From Haloarcula hispanica ATCC 33960 (GTDB taxonomy: Archaea > Halobacteriota > Halobacteria > Halobacteriales > Haloarculaceae): a DNA stretch of 64,000 nucleotides. This document shows, piece after piece, positions 1 to 9,377 of the stretch. The stretch is from contig NC_015948.1 in the NCBI RefSeq assembly GCF_000223905.1, positions 558,001-622,000 of the forward strand. Direction: 5' to 3'. The notes beneath the pieces were generated by a model. The model was not told the DNA's origin. It saw only the letters and a program-made list of their open reading frames with translations, and did not search any database. A program made the translations under genes and the position numbers. The first letter of the stretch is position 1. Every line of letters starts with the position of its first letter.

Positions 1-32
1 CCTTTAACCACGCGAGCGACCAATCACGGGTA

Positions 33-566
33 ATGGCTGAACCGCGCGTGCCCGGTGGGCGCGAGTCCGAACTCGAACTGGCCTGTGGCGAACTTGTCGA
101 CACGCATGACCTCCATCTGGGGATGCGGGAGTTCGCGTGTGACTGTGGGCAGACTCACGGCGTCGTGCTTGACCCGCACCCGCTGGCACGGTTCGTGCCG
201 GAGTTTCTCACCGAGGTGCTACACGCGACTATCGAGACCAACGACGACTACGATGAGTTCACCACCGTCCACCTGATGGGCGTCGTCATGGAGGAGTTCC
301 CCGAGAAGGTCGTCGCCGCCGACACCAGCGAGGACGGGTCAGTTGGCTTCTCGCTGGCATGGGTGAGTGACTTCGATTCCCGCCGTCTTCACGAAATCGT
401 CGTCGAACTGCTCGTGGAACTGATGGAACACGCAATCAGCCACGCCGAGGACGACGACGTGATGGCGGAGTTCGAGGAGCAGATGCTCCAGTTCGACGTC
501 GACGCGTTCGTCGAGCAGTACCGGGACGAGCGGAACTTCGACGGCCGGTCGGACACCGCCATCTGA
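33..566 (+). CDS. DUF5815-like conserved haloarchaeal protein
   Basis: A 177-residue acidic soluble protein without signal peptide or membrane segment. Near residue 35 it has a CDCG motif followed by TH, which could bind a metal, and a long helical acidic C-terminal half. It resembles the haloarchaeal DUF5815 family as I remember it; the function is unknown. The ATG is supported by a TATA-like CCTTTAACC at positions 1-9, about 28 nt upstream, which fits a leaderless transcript. A lipoprotein gene follows 49 bp downstream on the same strand. Confidence 0.75.
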   Translation: MAEPRVPGGRESELELACGELVDTHDLHLGMREFACDCGQTHGVVLDPHPLARFVPEFLTEVLHATIETNDDYDEFTTVHLMGVVMEEFPEKVVAADTSEDGSVGFSLAWVSDFDSRRLHEIVVELLVELMEHAISHAEDDDVMAEFEEQMLQFDVDAFVEQYRDERNFDGRSDTAI

Positions 567-615
567 GGCCGACTGCGACCTGAGTACTTAGTTGGTCCGG
601 TCCCCACGCTGACGC

Positions 616-1377
616 ATGGCGGGTCGCGTCGCGGTCGTGCTCTTGCTTCTGGTTTTTGCGGGCTGTGGAGCCTTCGGCGGGGCGGAGCGACAGACGGTGA
701 CGCCAGTTCCGGTCCCCGAGCAGTCTCAGGACGACCGGGTCGAACCCGCCCTGACCGAGAACACCGTCGATGCCAGGCGACTCGCGGCGGCCCATCGGCG
801 TGCGACGTGGAACCGCTCGTACGTGCTGGGGATGCGGTTGTCGCTGGAATGGGGAACCCAAATCGTCAATCTCGTCGTCGAAGACAGGTATCACTACCAG
901 TTTCGGACCGAAATTCTCGATCAGAACTACACCAAGCAGGTGTACACCAACGGGAACCGACGCTACGTCTACGACGTGCGAGCACAGGGGGCCTGGACCG
1001 CAACGAGGCGGCCAACTCCGGTCAGCGGGGTACTCGACCCCGACCCCGCGCGACTCATCGAAGCCTATCTCGCGACAAACGTCAGCGTTGAGCGACCCAG
1101 AGACGACTGCGACACCTGTCGCGTGACGCTGACGGCGACGGACCCACCGGCGGCGTTCGAACCGGCCGACAATTACAGCGCACGGGCGACTGTCCGGCCG
1201 GACGGACTCGTCCGGTCGCTCACCGTCTCGTACTGGGACCGCTCCAGAAACTCGCTGGTCAGCTACGAAATCCGGTACTCTGCAGTCGGCGAGACAACCG
1301 TTTCCCGACCGACGTGGGTCCGAAAGCGCTGGGGGAACGCGACAGACAGCGACCCCGAACTGTCCGACAGCCAGTGA
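616..1377 (+). CDS. Secreted lipoprotein, haloarchaeal family (paralogue at 53148)
   Basis: The protein has 253 residues. It begins with a short hydrophobic signal ending in a lipobox (VFAGC), so it should be lipid-anchored at Cys-17 on the outer face of the membrane. The mature part is rich in Tyr, Arg and Asp and has several N-glycosylation sequons (NRS, NYT, NVS). Two cysteines spaced DDCDTC could form a disulfide. It shares layout with the lipoprotein at 53148-53945: lipobox, a Thr/Pro/Val linker, an AxAH segment and a C-terminal PTWV/PKWV motif. The function is unknown; it belongs to a group of LolA-like or DUF7537-like haloarchaeal lipoproteins by my judgement. Confidence 0.75.
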   Translation: MAGRVAVVLLLLVFAGCGAFGGAERQTVTPVPVPEQSQDDRVEPALTENTVDARRLAAAHRRATWNRSYVLGMRLSLEWGTQIVNLVVEDRYHYQFRTEILDQNYTKQVYTNGNRRYVYDVRAQGAWTATRRPTPVSGVLDPDPARLIEAYLATNVSVERPRDDCDTCRVTLTATDPPAAFEPADNYSARATVRPDGLVRSLTVSYWDRSRNSLVSYEIRYSAVGETTVSRPTWVRKRWGNATDSDPELSDSQ

Positions 1378-1464
1378 CTCGCCGCTGTCGGTCGATTTCC
1401 CGAAATCAGCCGTCTGACTGTTGTCTGACGGTGTTATATGATGGTTGCGGTGTTGTAACTGTGT

Positions 1465-1695
1465 ATGGCTATACGTGAGGGAGAGTTCGAGCGCATCCTG
1501 ACAGTGCTCGAAGAAGCTGACACCGACGGCACGCTGACGGCCCGCGAGATCTGTGACCTGCTCGAAGAGCACGACGAGGCGTTCGGGAGTGCCCACCGGG
1601 TAGCGACTGTCCTCGGTCGCCGTGCGCAGTCCGGCGAGGTCGAGGTCATTCAGGGCCAGCCCTACCGGTATCGCGTTCCCGACCGCGACAACTGA
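1465..1695 (+). CDS. Small winged-helix DNA-binding protein
   Basis: A 76-residue protein. Residues 1-60 read as a winged helix: helix 1 is FERILTVLEEA, then TLTAREICDLLEEH, then a recognition-like helix (SAHRVATVLGRRAQSGEV), then a wing (IQGQPYRYRV). It could be a transcription regulator or a small accessory protein; the target is unknown. A TATA-like box (TTATATGAT, around 1434) lies about 28 nt before the ATG, so the transcript is probably leaderless. It is monocistronic, with carB starting 156 bp further on. Confidence 0.7.
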   Translation: MAIREGEFERILTVLEEADTDGTLTAREICDLLEEHDEAFGSAHRVATVLGRRAQSGEVEVIQGQPYRYRVPDRDN

Positions 1696-1756
1696 CGCCT
1701 CTCAGCACCGCTGCCGTCGGAATTCTAACTTGTGGCTTCTCTGTGAGACAGCCAAT

Positions 1757-1773
1757 CGTATGACACTCATACG
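1757..1773. repeat. Perfect 7-bp inverted repeat upstream of carB
   Basis: CGTATGA and TCATACG are separated by CAC, forming a perfect small dyad immediately upstream of the car motif at 1774-1799. It could be a separate operator half or part of the same regulatory region. It is not found at the carA copy. Confidence 0.4.
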
Positions 1774-1799
1774 TTACGATATTCGAAATTAGGCTTCGA
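1774..1799 (+). promoter_or_regulatory. Candidate car operator upstream of carB
   Basis: This 26-bp segment matches the segment at 10465-10490 (minus strand, upstream of carA) at 22 of 26 positions without gaps. The core is TTCGAA, seven bases, then TTCGA, preceded by TTACGA. It ends 52 nt before the carB start codon and upstream of the likely TATA box (CTTATTAC, 1821-1828). The natural candidate for binding is the Lrp/AsnC regulator encoded at 10527, but this is inference. Confidence 0.6.
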
Positions 1800-1851
1800 G
1801 CTTCGCATTGTTTCGCCGGGCTTATTACGATGTATAGACTCCGCTCGTACA

Positions 1852-4800
1852 ATGACAGCGGACGAGGACCGTACAATCCTACTCATCGGCAGCGGCCCGA
1901 TCAAGATCGGACAGGCGGCCGAGTTCGATTACTCCGGCGCACAGGCGTGTCGTGCCCTTCAGGAAGAGGGTGCCCGCGTCGTGCTCGTGAACTCGAACCC
2001 GGCGACGATTATGACCGACCCGGAGATGGCGGACAAGGTGTATCTCGAACCCATCAACACCGAAGCCATCTCTGAGATTATCCGGAAAGAAAACCCCGAC
2101 GGCGTCATCGCCGGTCTGGGCGGCCAGACCGGCCTGAACGTCACGGCCGAACTCGCCGAGGAGGGCGTCCTCGACGAGTACGACGTGGACGTGATGGGGA
2201 CGCCACTGGACACCATCTACGCGACGGAGGACCGCGACCTGTTCAAACAGCGGATGGAGGACATCGGCGAGCCGGTGCCGCGCTCGACGACCATCACGCT
2301 CGACGAGGGCGAGTCGGTCACCGATCTGGACGAGGAATCGCTCGTGGACCGCGTCGAAGCGGCCGTCGACGAGGTCGGCGGGCTCCCCGTCATCGCACGC
2401 ACGACGTACACGCTCGGTGGCTCCGGCTCCGGCGTCGTCGACGAGATGGACGAACTCATCGAACGCGTCCGCAAGGGCCTGCGCCTCTCGCGCAACAACG
2501 AGGTCCTCATCACCGAATCCATCTCCGGCTGGGTCGAACTCGAATACGAGGTGATGCGCGACGCCGACGACTCCTGTATCATCATCTGCAACATGGAGAA
2601 CATCGACCCGATGGGTATCCACACCGGAGAGTCGACCGTCGTCACCCCCTCGCAGGTCATCCCCGACGAGGGCCATCAGGAGATGCGCGACTCCGCGCTG
2701 AAAGTCATCCGCGACCTCGGCATCCAAGGCGGCTGTAACATCCAGTTCGCCTGGCACGACGACGGCACGCCCGGCGGCGAGTACCGCGTGGTCGAGGTGA
2801 ACCCGCGTGTCTCCCGCTCCTCTGCGCTGGCCTCGAAGGCAACCGGCTACCCGATTGCCCGTGTCACCGCGAAGGTCGCGCTCGGCAAGCGCCTCCACGA
2901 AATCGACAACGAAATTACCGGCGAGACGACCGCCGCTTTCGAGCCGGCTATCGACTACGTCGTGACGAAAGTGCCGCGCTGGCCTATCGACAAGTTCCGC
3001 GACACGGAGTTCGAACTGTCGACGGCGATGAAATCCACCGGCGAGGCGATGTCCATCGGTCGGACCTTCCCCGAGAGCCTGCTGAAGGCCCTTCGCTCCT
3101 CGGAGTACAACCCGGCTGCCGACTTCAACGAGATCGCCGATGCGGAACTCGAAACGGAGTACCTCGAAAAGCCGACGCCCGACCGCCCGTACGCGATGTT
3201 CGAGGCGTTCTGCCGCGGCTACACCGTCGAGGAAGTCGTCGATATCACCGACATCAAGGAATGGTACGTCGAGCGGTTCAAAGAGGTCGCCGACGCCGCC
3301 GACGCCGCCCGCGAGGGCGACTACGAGACCGCCGCACAGGCCGGCTTCACCGATCAGGAGATCACCGCGCTGGCCGGCGGGGAGTTCAATGACACGCACG
3401 TCTCCTGGCTCCCGGCGGACCTCGACGAGGACGGCGGCGACGAGCCGGAAGTCGAAGCGGCGACGGATGGCTCTGGTGTCACAGTGGACACTGTCGAGAC
3501 GGAGACGACCGACCGCGACTTCAAACTGGTCGACACCTGCGCTGGCGAGTTCGAGGCGACGACGCCGTACTACTACTCGACCCGGGACCCACTGTCGGGT
3601 ATCGACCGCGACGAACTCCAGATCGACCCGGACCTCGAAAGTGTCGTGGTCGTCGGTGGCGGCCCCATCCGTATCGGGCAGGGCGTTGAGTTCGACTACT
3701 GCTCGGTCCACGCGGTCCGCGCACTGGAGGACCTGGGCATCGACGCCCACGTCGTCAACAACAACCCCGAGACGGTGTCGACGGACTACGACACCTCCGA
3801 CGGGCTGTTCTTCGAGCCGGTCACCGCCGAGGAAGTCGCCGACGTCATCGAAGCGACCGACGCCGATGGCGTGATGGTCCAGTTCGGCGGCCAGACCTCC
3901 GTCGACATCGGCCACCCGCTCGAACAGGAACTCCAACGCCGCGACCTCGACTGTGAGATCATGGGGACCTCCGTCGACGCGATGGACCTCGCCGAGGACC
4001 GCGACCGATTCAACAAGCTGATGGACGAACTCGGCATCTCACAGGCCGAAGGTGGCTCGGCAACGTCCAAGGAAGAAGCGCTGGACCTGGCCCACGACAT
4101 CGGCTACCCCGTCCTCGTGCGCCCGAGCTACGTGCTCGGCGGCCGCGCGATGGACGTGGTGTACAACGACGAGGACCTCGAAACGTACATCGAGGAGGCC
4201 GTCCGCGTGAGCCCGGACAAGCCGATTCTCGTCGACGAGTTCCTCGCCGACGCCGTCGAACTGGACGTCGACGCCGTGGCCGACGAGGACGACGTCCTCA
4301 TCGGCGGCGTGATGGAACACGTCGAGACGGCGGGTATCCACTCGGGCGACTCCGCCTGTATGATTCCGCCACGGTCCCAGGAGATCAAAGACGTGATGCC
4401 GCGCATCCGCGAGGTCGTCGAGGACATCGCCGACGCGCTCGACACCGTCGGTCTGCTGAACGTCCAGCTCGCCGTCCGTGACGGCGAGGTGTTCGTCCTC
4501 GAAGCGAACCCGCGCTCGTCCCGTACCGTTCCGTTCATCTCCAAGACGGCCGGCGTCCCGATCGCGAAGATCGCCGCCAAGGTGATGTCCGGCGCGACGC
4601 TATCGGAACTCGACGTGCAGGAGCAGATCCCCGAGCAGGTCTCTGTCAAGGAAGTCGTCCTGCCCTTCGACCGCCTGCCGGGGTCGGACCCGCGTCTCGG
4701 CCCGGAGATGAAATCCACCGGCGAGGTCATGGGCACCGCCGGTTCCTTCGGCAAGGCCTACCAGAAGGCCCAGATGGCCGTCGGCAAGGCAATCCCGCTT

Positions 4801-5103
4801 GAGGGGACGGCCATCGTCGACCTGCCCATCCTCGGCTTCGAGGAGCACTTCGACGTACAGGACTTCGACGACTACGAGGACACCGACGCTATCATCGACG
4901 CCATCCAGAGCGGCGAGGTCGACCTCGTCCTCTCCCGCGACCGCGACGTGCTGGAAGCCTGCGTCGAGGAGACCGTGACGTACTTCTCGACCCACGAGAG
5001 CGCCGAGGCGGCGCTGGAAGCGATCAACTCCGCCGACCAGCCACTCGCCGTCCAGGCCATCGACGAACGGCCAAAGACCCAGCGCGAGTGGGGCGCTGAG
5101 TAA
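1852..5103 (+). CDS. carB: Carbamoyl-phosphate synthase large subunit
   Basis: The protein has 1083 residues, close to the family length of about 1070. It makes carbamoyl phosphate from bicarbonate, ammonia (delivered by CarA) and two ATP, for pyrimidine and arginine synthesis. Two homologous ATP-grasp halves are visible. The first starts GSGPIKIGQAAEFDYSG and the second, near residue 597, GGGPIRIGQGVEFDY. Each carries a P-loop-like glycine segment (TLGGSGSG, VLGGRAMD) and a VNPR or ANPRSSR metal/ATP motif. An acidic linker at about residues 524-570 separates the halves and looks like a haloarchaeal insertion. The C-terminus is the MGS-like allosteric region. carA is 4.3 kb away on the opposite strand. 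A TATA-like box 25-30 nt before the ATG suggests a leaderless message. Confidence 0.97.
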   Translation: MTADEDRTILLIGSGPIKIGQAAEFDYSGAQACRALQEEGARVVLVNSNPATIMTDPEMADKVYLEPINTEAISEIIRKENPDGVIAGLGGQTGLNVTAELAEEGVLDEYDVDVMGTPLDTIYATEDRDLFKQRMEDIGEPVPRSTTITLDEGESVTDLDEESLVDRVEAAVDEVGGLPVIARTTYTLGGSGSGVVDEMDELIERVRKGLRLSRNNEVLITESISGWVELEYEVMRDADDSCIIICNMENIDPMGIHTGESTVVTPSQVIPDEGHQEMRDSALKVIRDLGIQGGCNIQFAWHDDGTPGGEYRVVEVNPRVSRSSALASKATGYPIARVTAKVALGKRLHEIDNEITGETTAAFEPAIDYVVTKVPRWPIDKFRDTEFELSTAMKSTGEAMSIGRTFPESLLKALRSSEYNPAADFNEIADAELETEYLEKPTPDRPYAMFEAFCRGYTVEEVVDITDIKEWYVERFKEVADAADAAREGDYETAAQAGFTDQEITALAGGEFNDTHVSWLPADLDEDGGDEPEVEAATDGSGVTVDTVETETTDRDFKLVDTCAGEFEATTPYYYSTRDPLSGIDRDELQIDPDLESVVVVGGGPIRIGQGVEFDYCSVHAVRALEDLGIDAHVVNNNPETVSTDYDTSDGLFFEPVTAEEVADVIEATDADGVMVQFGGQTSVDIGHPLEQELQRRDLDCEIMGTSVDAMDLAEDRDRFNKLMDELGISQAEGGSATSKEEALDLAHDIGYPVLVRPSYVLGGRAMDVVYNDEDLETYIEEAVRVSPDKPILVDEFLADAVELDVDAVADEDDVLIGGVMEHVETAGIHSGDSACMIPPRSQEIKDVMPRIREVVEDIADALDTVGLLNVQLAVRDGEVFVLEANPRSSRTVPFISKTAGVPIAKIAAKVMSGATLSELDVQEQIPEQVSVKEVVLPFDRLPGSDPRLGPEMKSTGEVMGTAGSFGKAYQKAQMAVGKAIPLEGTAIVDLPILGFEEHFDVQDFDDYEDTDAIIDAIQSGEVDLVLSRDRDVLEACVEETVTYFSTHESAEAALEAINSADQPLAVQAIDERPKTQREWGAE

Positions 5104-5210
5104 CGCCGGCTAGCCTCGGGAGCAGACCGCTCACCGCGGCGGCACTGATTCCTGTCACTCGAACAGATCGGCACAAATACTTATTCGTTGGACACGCTCA
5201 TATACTCTCC

Positions 5211-8200
5211 ATGGCCGATGCAGTACGTGTCCTACACGTCGAGGACGACCCCGAGTTCGCGTCGATGACGGCGGCGTTTCTCAGCCGTACCGACGACCGC
5301 TTCGACGTGATTTCGGCAACATCGGCGAAGGAGGGGCTCACCCGGCTCAGCGAGGAGCCTATCGACTGCGTCGTCTCGGATTTCGATATGCCCGGCCAGG
5401 ACGGCATCGAGTTTCTGGAATCCGTCCGGGCCGTCGACGAAGACCTCCCGTTCATTCTCTTTACCGGGAAAGGCTCCGAGGAAGTAGCCAGCGAGGCGAT
5501 TTCGGCCGGTGTGACGGACTACCTCCAGAAGCAGCAAGGCACTGACCAGTACACGATTCTGGCCAACCGAATCGCCAACGCGGTCGAGCAGTACCGGTCA
5601 CAGCGAGCACTGGATGCGAGCCGGAAGCGGCTCTCGCTGTTTATCGATAAGTCACCGCTCGGCGTCATCGAGTGGGACGAGAGCTTCGAGGTGGTTCAGG
5701 TCAACGAGAAAGGCGAGGAGATTCTCCGGCGTGGGGAAGCGGACCTCGTCGGCAAGGAGTTCGAGACGCTCGTCCCGGACTCAGCGCTGGATGCGGTCGA
5801 AGAGACGATCACGGCCCTACAGGAAGCCAGCGGTGGCTACTATACCGTGCTCGATATCGAGACCGGCGACGGCGAGCAGATCGTCTGTGAGTGGCACAAC
5901 CGCACCATCCGAGAAGACGGGGAGACCGTCGCGATCTTCTCACAGTTTCGGGAGATCACTGAGCGCCGGCAGCGACAGCAGCGTATCGAGGCGCTGCACG
6001 ACACGACCCGGAAGCTGATGCACGCTGAGTCACGCGAGGCTGTCGCCGAACTGGTCGTCGAAACCGCACGCGACCTGCTCGGGCTGCCGCTCAGCGCCGT
6101 TTTTCTCGCCGACGAGTCGGCCGACGCTCTCAGACCGGCTGCGGTGACCGACCAGGCACAGGCGATCATCGACGAGCATCCGACGTTTCGCGAGGGCGAC
6201 AGCCTCGTCTGGGAGGTGTTCGAATCCGGCGAACAGCGTGTCTTCGACGATGTCTCCACTATCCCCGGCCGCTACAACCCCGACACCGACATCAGCAGCG
6301 AGATTCTGATCCCACTGGGCGACCACGGGGTGCTGATCGCCGCATCAACCGACGCCGCAGCGTTCGAGGACGCATCGGTCTCACTGATGCGGACTCTCGC
6401 TGCCAACACCGAAGAGGCGCTTTCCAGACTCGACCGGCAGCAAGAGCTCAGAACGCTCACGGAACGCCACGAACTCGCGCTTGAAGGTGCCGAACTCGGC
6501 GTCTGGGATTGGAACGTCAAGACGGATGAAGTCACCTTCGACGAGCGCTGGGCCGATATGCTCGGCTACTCGCTCGACGACCTCGAGCCGTCGGCAGACA
6601 CCTGGGACGAACTGATCCACCCCGAAGACCGCGAGCGGACCTACGAAGCACTGAACGCACACTTCGACGGTGAGACGGAGATCTACGAGTGCGACCACCG
6701 ACTCAAGACAGCTGCCGGTGATTACCGATGGATCCGCGACATCGGTAAGGTGTTCGAACGCGACGAGAACGGCGACCCGGTACGTGCGGTGGGAATCCAT
6801 CAGGACGTGACCGACCACAAAGAACGGAAACAGGCCCTCGAAGACACGAGCCGCAAACTGCAGGTCATTCTCGATACAGCGCCGACGTACATCCTGATGA
6901 AAGATACCGACAGCCGCTTTCTCTTCATTAACAGCGCGGCCCGTGACCTCTACGGGATCGACGCTGACGAGTCCGTCGTCGGGACGAGCGATTACGATAT
7001 TCTCCCGGACCACATCGCGGAGCAGACCCACGCCGACGATCAGCGGGCCCTCGAACAGAAAGAAACCGTCGAAGTCGAGACGGTGATTCCTGTCGACGGG
7101 ACGGAGCGGACACATCTGACGCGGAAGACGCCGATACTCGACGAGGACGGCGAGCCGTACGCCCTCTGTGTCGTTGCGACCGACATCACCGAACAGAAAC
7201 GGCGCGAGCGGGAGTTGGCCCGCCTCACCGACGAGTACGAGGCGGTGTTCGAGAACACGAACGACGCCATCGCGCTCGTCGACATCGAGGACTCGGCGGA
7301 CGATCCGACGTTCCGCTACGTCCGGACGAACGAGGCCTACGAACGACAGAGCGGATTCGAAACCGAGTCACTGACCGGTCAGACCCCAATCGAGGCTGCC
7401 GGCCCGGACACCGGCCGTCGAATCGCCGACCACTACGAGCGGTGTGTCTCGGCCGGCGAAACCATCACGTTCGAGGAGCGGGACCTCCACCCGACCGGCG
7501 TCTGGGAGACGCAGGTGACACCGATCTTCGCTGACGGGGAGATCGACCGACTCGTTGCTATCTCCCGGGATATCTCCGACCGCATCGAGTACCGCGAGCA
7601 ACTGGAGCGGCAGAACGACCGGCTCGAAGAGTTCGCGAGCATCGTCAGCCACGACCTCCGGAACCCGCTCAGCGTCCTCGAAGGTTCGCTCGCCCTCGCC
7701 AGAGACACCGGCAACGACGAGCAGTTCGACCGCTGTTACCGTGCCATCGACCGCATGAAGGAACTCATCGAGGACCTGCTGACCCTGGCCCGTGAGGGGG
7801 ACACGGTCTCGGAAACGGAGCCGCTCGCCCTCGAATCGACTGTCCTGTCCTGCTGGCAGGCCGTCGAGACGTCTGATGCCACCCTCGAAGTCACTGCCGA
7901 GAGCACGATCTACGCCGACGAGAGCCGCGTTCGCCAGCTCCTCGAGAACCTCATCAACAACGCCGTGACACACGGCGGCCCGGCTGTCACTGTCGAGGTC
8001 GGTGATCTCACCGATTCGGGCTTTTACGTCGCCGATGACGGCGGCGGTATCCCGGCTGAACAACACGAAACGGTGTTTGAGAGCGGCTACACCACCACTG
8101 ACGGTGGCACCGGGTTCGGCCTCGCTATCGTCAAGGAGATCGCGGCGGCACACGACTGGTCGGTGTCCGTGACTGAGAGCGACGACGGCGGCGCACGGTT

Positions 8201-8231
8201 CGAGTTCCGGGGCGTCAGACAGGAGTTCTGA
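5211..8231 (+). CDS. Hybrid sensor histidine kinase (receiver-PAS-GAF-PAS-PAS-PAS-HisKA-HATPase)
   Basis: A 1006-residue soluble kinase with no membrane segment, so it senses an internal signal. Domain order: receiver at about 5-125 with the phospho-acceptor Asp-57 in VVSDFDMPG; PAS about 130-250; GAF about 265-410; three further PAS domains at about 425-540, 550-665 and 675-790 (the first of these, with GVWDWNVKT and YRWIRDIGKVF, is PAS_3-like); HisKA with the H-box SIVSHDLRNPLS near 805; HATPase_c with NLINNAVTHGG, DDGGGIP and GTGFGLAIV. The N-terminal receiver suggests it takes part in a phosphorelay. No partner output regulator lies next to it. TATA-like AAATACTTATT at 5175 supports the ATG. 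Confidence 0.93.
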   Translation: MADAVRVLHVEDDPEFASMTAAFLSRTDDRFDVISATSAKEGLTRLSEEPIDCVVSDFDMPGQDGIEFLESVRAVDEDLPFILFTGKGSEEVASEAISAGVTDYLQKQQGTDQYTILANRIANAVEQYRSQRALDASRKRLSLFIDKSPLGVIEWDESFEVVQVNEKGEEILRRGEADLVGKEFETLVPDSALDAVEETITALQEASGGYYTVLDIETGDGEQIVCEWHNRTIREDGETVAIFSQFREITERRQRQQRIEALHDTTRKLMHAESREAVAELVVETARDLLGLPLSAVFLADESADALRPAAVTDQAQAIIDEHPTFREGDSLVWEVFESGEQRVFDDVSTIPGRYNPDTDISSEILIPLGDHGVLIAASTDAAAFEDASVSLMRTLAANTEEALSRLDRQQELRTLTERHELALEGAELGVWDWNVKTDEVTFDERWADMLGYSLDDLEPSADTWDELIHPEDRERTYEALNAHFDGETEIYECDHRLKTAAGDYRWIRDIGKVFERDENGDPVRAVGIHQDVTDHKERKQALEDTSRKLQVILDTAPTYILMKDTDSRFLFINSAARDLYGIDADESVVGTSDYDILPDHIAEQTHADDQRALEQKETVEVETVIPVDGTERTHLTRKTPILDEDGEPYALCVVATDITEQKRRERELARLTDEYEAVFENTNDAIALVDIEDSADDPTFRYVRTNEAYERQSGFETESLTGQTPIEAAGPDTGRRIADHYERCVSAGETITFEERDLHPTGVWETQVTPIFADGEIDRLVAISRDISDRIEYREQLERQNDRLEEFASIVSHDLRNPLSVLEGSLALARDTGNDEQFDRCYRAIDRMKELIEDLLTLAREGDTVSETEPLALESTVLSCWQAVETSDATLEVTAESTIYADESRVRQLLENLINNAVTHGGPAVTVEVGDLTDSGFYVADDGGGIPAEQHETVFESGYTTTDGGTGFGLAIVKEIAAAHDWSVSVTESDDGGARFEFRGVRQEF

Positions 8232-8457
8232 GCCTGTGGAGCTGTGATGACTGCTCGCCGTGGATACCTCTCTTCCTGGCCTTACAACTCAGCAGTATTA
8301 CGCCAATATGGTGGCGATAGATAGTAACTATTCATATATCGGTGCCTATCTGTCTTGTTCTGGGACAATAATGGCACGTTCGTAACACTCATTCCTGCGG
8401 CTGTGGCAGTAGCTGTATGGATCGCGTTGCAATCACCGTCGCCGCTCCGGAAAGCCG

Positions 8458-9084
8458 ATGATAGAAGACGTCACCGAGCGGGCGGAGACAGTTGCGGAGA
8501 TGGCTCCCGGTAGCTCGGTAACGACGGCAGTTCTCGCCGGACACGAGAGTCGGTTCTCCGGGTCACCACCGCTGAACAACCCACCGCTGACGTACCTCGA
8601 CGGCGCGGAAGCCCCGGCGTATCTCCTGACCAACGGGAAGCGCGGCATCGGGCGCGGGACGAAACGTAAGACCGACTCACCGGTCGGCGACCGTCGGACG
8701 GTCATTCTGATTACCGGCCGCCGGACGCTCTGTCTCATCGGGAAAGACGAGGACGACGAAGTCATCGAGGTCCCACACGAGGCGGTTGCCGACGTTACCA
8801 CCAAGTCCGGATTCCGTGCGCACCGCCTCGCGCTCCGGACCCCACGGAAAATGTACCACTGCTGGGTACACCGAAAGACCGACAAGACAACCCTGAACGC
8901 GGCCGCCGAGTTCATCGAGAACCATCAGCAGGACAGCCCGGACGCAATCGACGGCGACGACACCGCCAACCGGGTCATGTATCGCGGCCGCCCCGTCGCA
9001 CCACAAGACACCACAAACGAAGACGAAGACAGCGACCAGACCACGTACTACCGCGGACAGCCAATCGACGACGACAGCGACTGA
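8458..9084 (+). CDS. Conserved haloarchaeal protein, PH-like domain with C-terminal YRG repeats
   Basis: A 208-residue soluble protein. Residues about 25-150 look like a compact beta-rich, PH-like domain: TYLDGAEAPAYLLTN, then VILITGRRTLCLIG, then EVPHEAVADVT, in the manner of bacterial PH proteins that begin with a high-expression hydrophobic strand pattern. The C-terminal about 60 residues are acidic, disordered and hold two copies of a short motif, MYRGRPV and YYRGQPI. The motif recalls the YRG motif of DUF4278/SHOCT-tailed proteins. The function is unknown. It is convergent with carA across a hairpin-rich spacer. Confidence 0.7.
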   Translation: MIEDVTERAETVAEMAPGSSVTTAVLAGHESRFSGSPPLNNPPLTYLDGAEAPAYLLTNGKRGIGRGTKRKTDSPVGDRRTVILITGRRTLCLIGKDEDDEVIEVPHEAVADVTTKSGFRAHRLALRTPRKMYHCWVHRKTDKTTLNAAAEFIENHQQDSPDAIDGDDTANRVMYRGRPVAPQDTTNEDEDSDQTTYYRGQPIDDDSD

Positions 9085-9106
9085 GAGACGTGGCTTATGT
9101 GGATGC

Positions 9107-9262
9107 GAACCGCGCTGCTCACGGTTCCTGTCGTCATCGTTCGCGTCTCGCGGTTCTCACTCGCTTCGCTCGCTCCGAACCGCGCTACTGCTCGCGGGTC
9201 ACTCCGTTCCCCGTCGTCGGGCGGCAATGCCGCCCGACTGCCTGCGGGACCAAAGGTCCCGC
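9107..9262. repeat. Cluster of hairpin-forming inverted repeats between convergent genes
   Basis: The spacer between the 8458 gene and carA (9085-9377) holds no convincing gene but several perfect dyads: GAACCG/CGGTTC (9107-9112 with 9122-9127); GCGGTTC/GAACCGC (9150-9156 with 9177-9183); a 10-bp arm pair around a single A (9217-9226 with 9228-9237, core GGGCGGCA/TGCCGCCC); and GCGGGACC/GGTCCCGC around AAA (9244-9251 with 9255-9262). The string GAACCGCGCT occurs twice, at 9107 and 9177. The cluster may terminate transcription from both sides or be a degenerate intergenic repeat of the kind seen in haloarchaea. Confidence 0.7.
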
Positions 9263-9377
9263 TCCCCGCTCACAATTCCGAGGGCCGCTCCTTTCAGTCG
9301 CGCCCCTCGCTACACCTCACGGCTCCTACCGTCGCCGTTCGGGCATTCGGAGACCCCTCGCTACGCTCGGGTTCTCC

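Noticed and set aside
1879..3936. Long open frame antisense to carB (685 residues)
   Set aside because: Acidic-gene mirror frame typical of GC-rich DNA; no family resemblance, and carB is certain.
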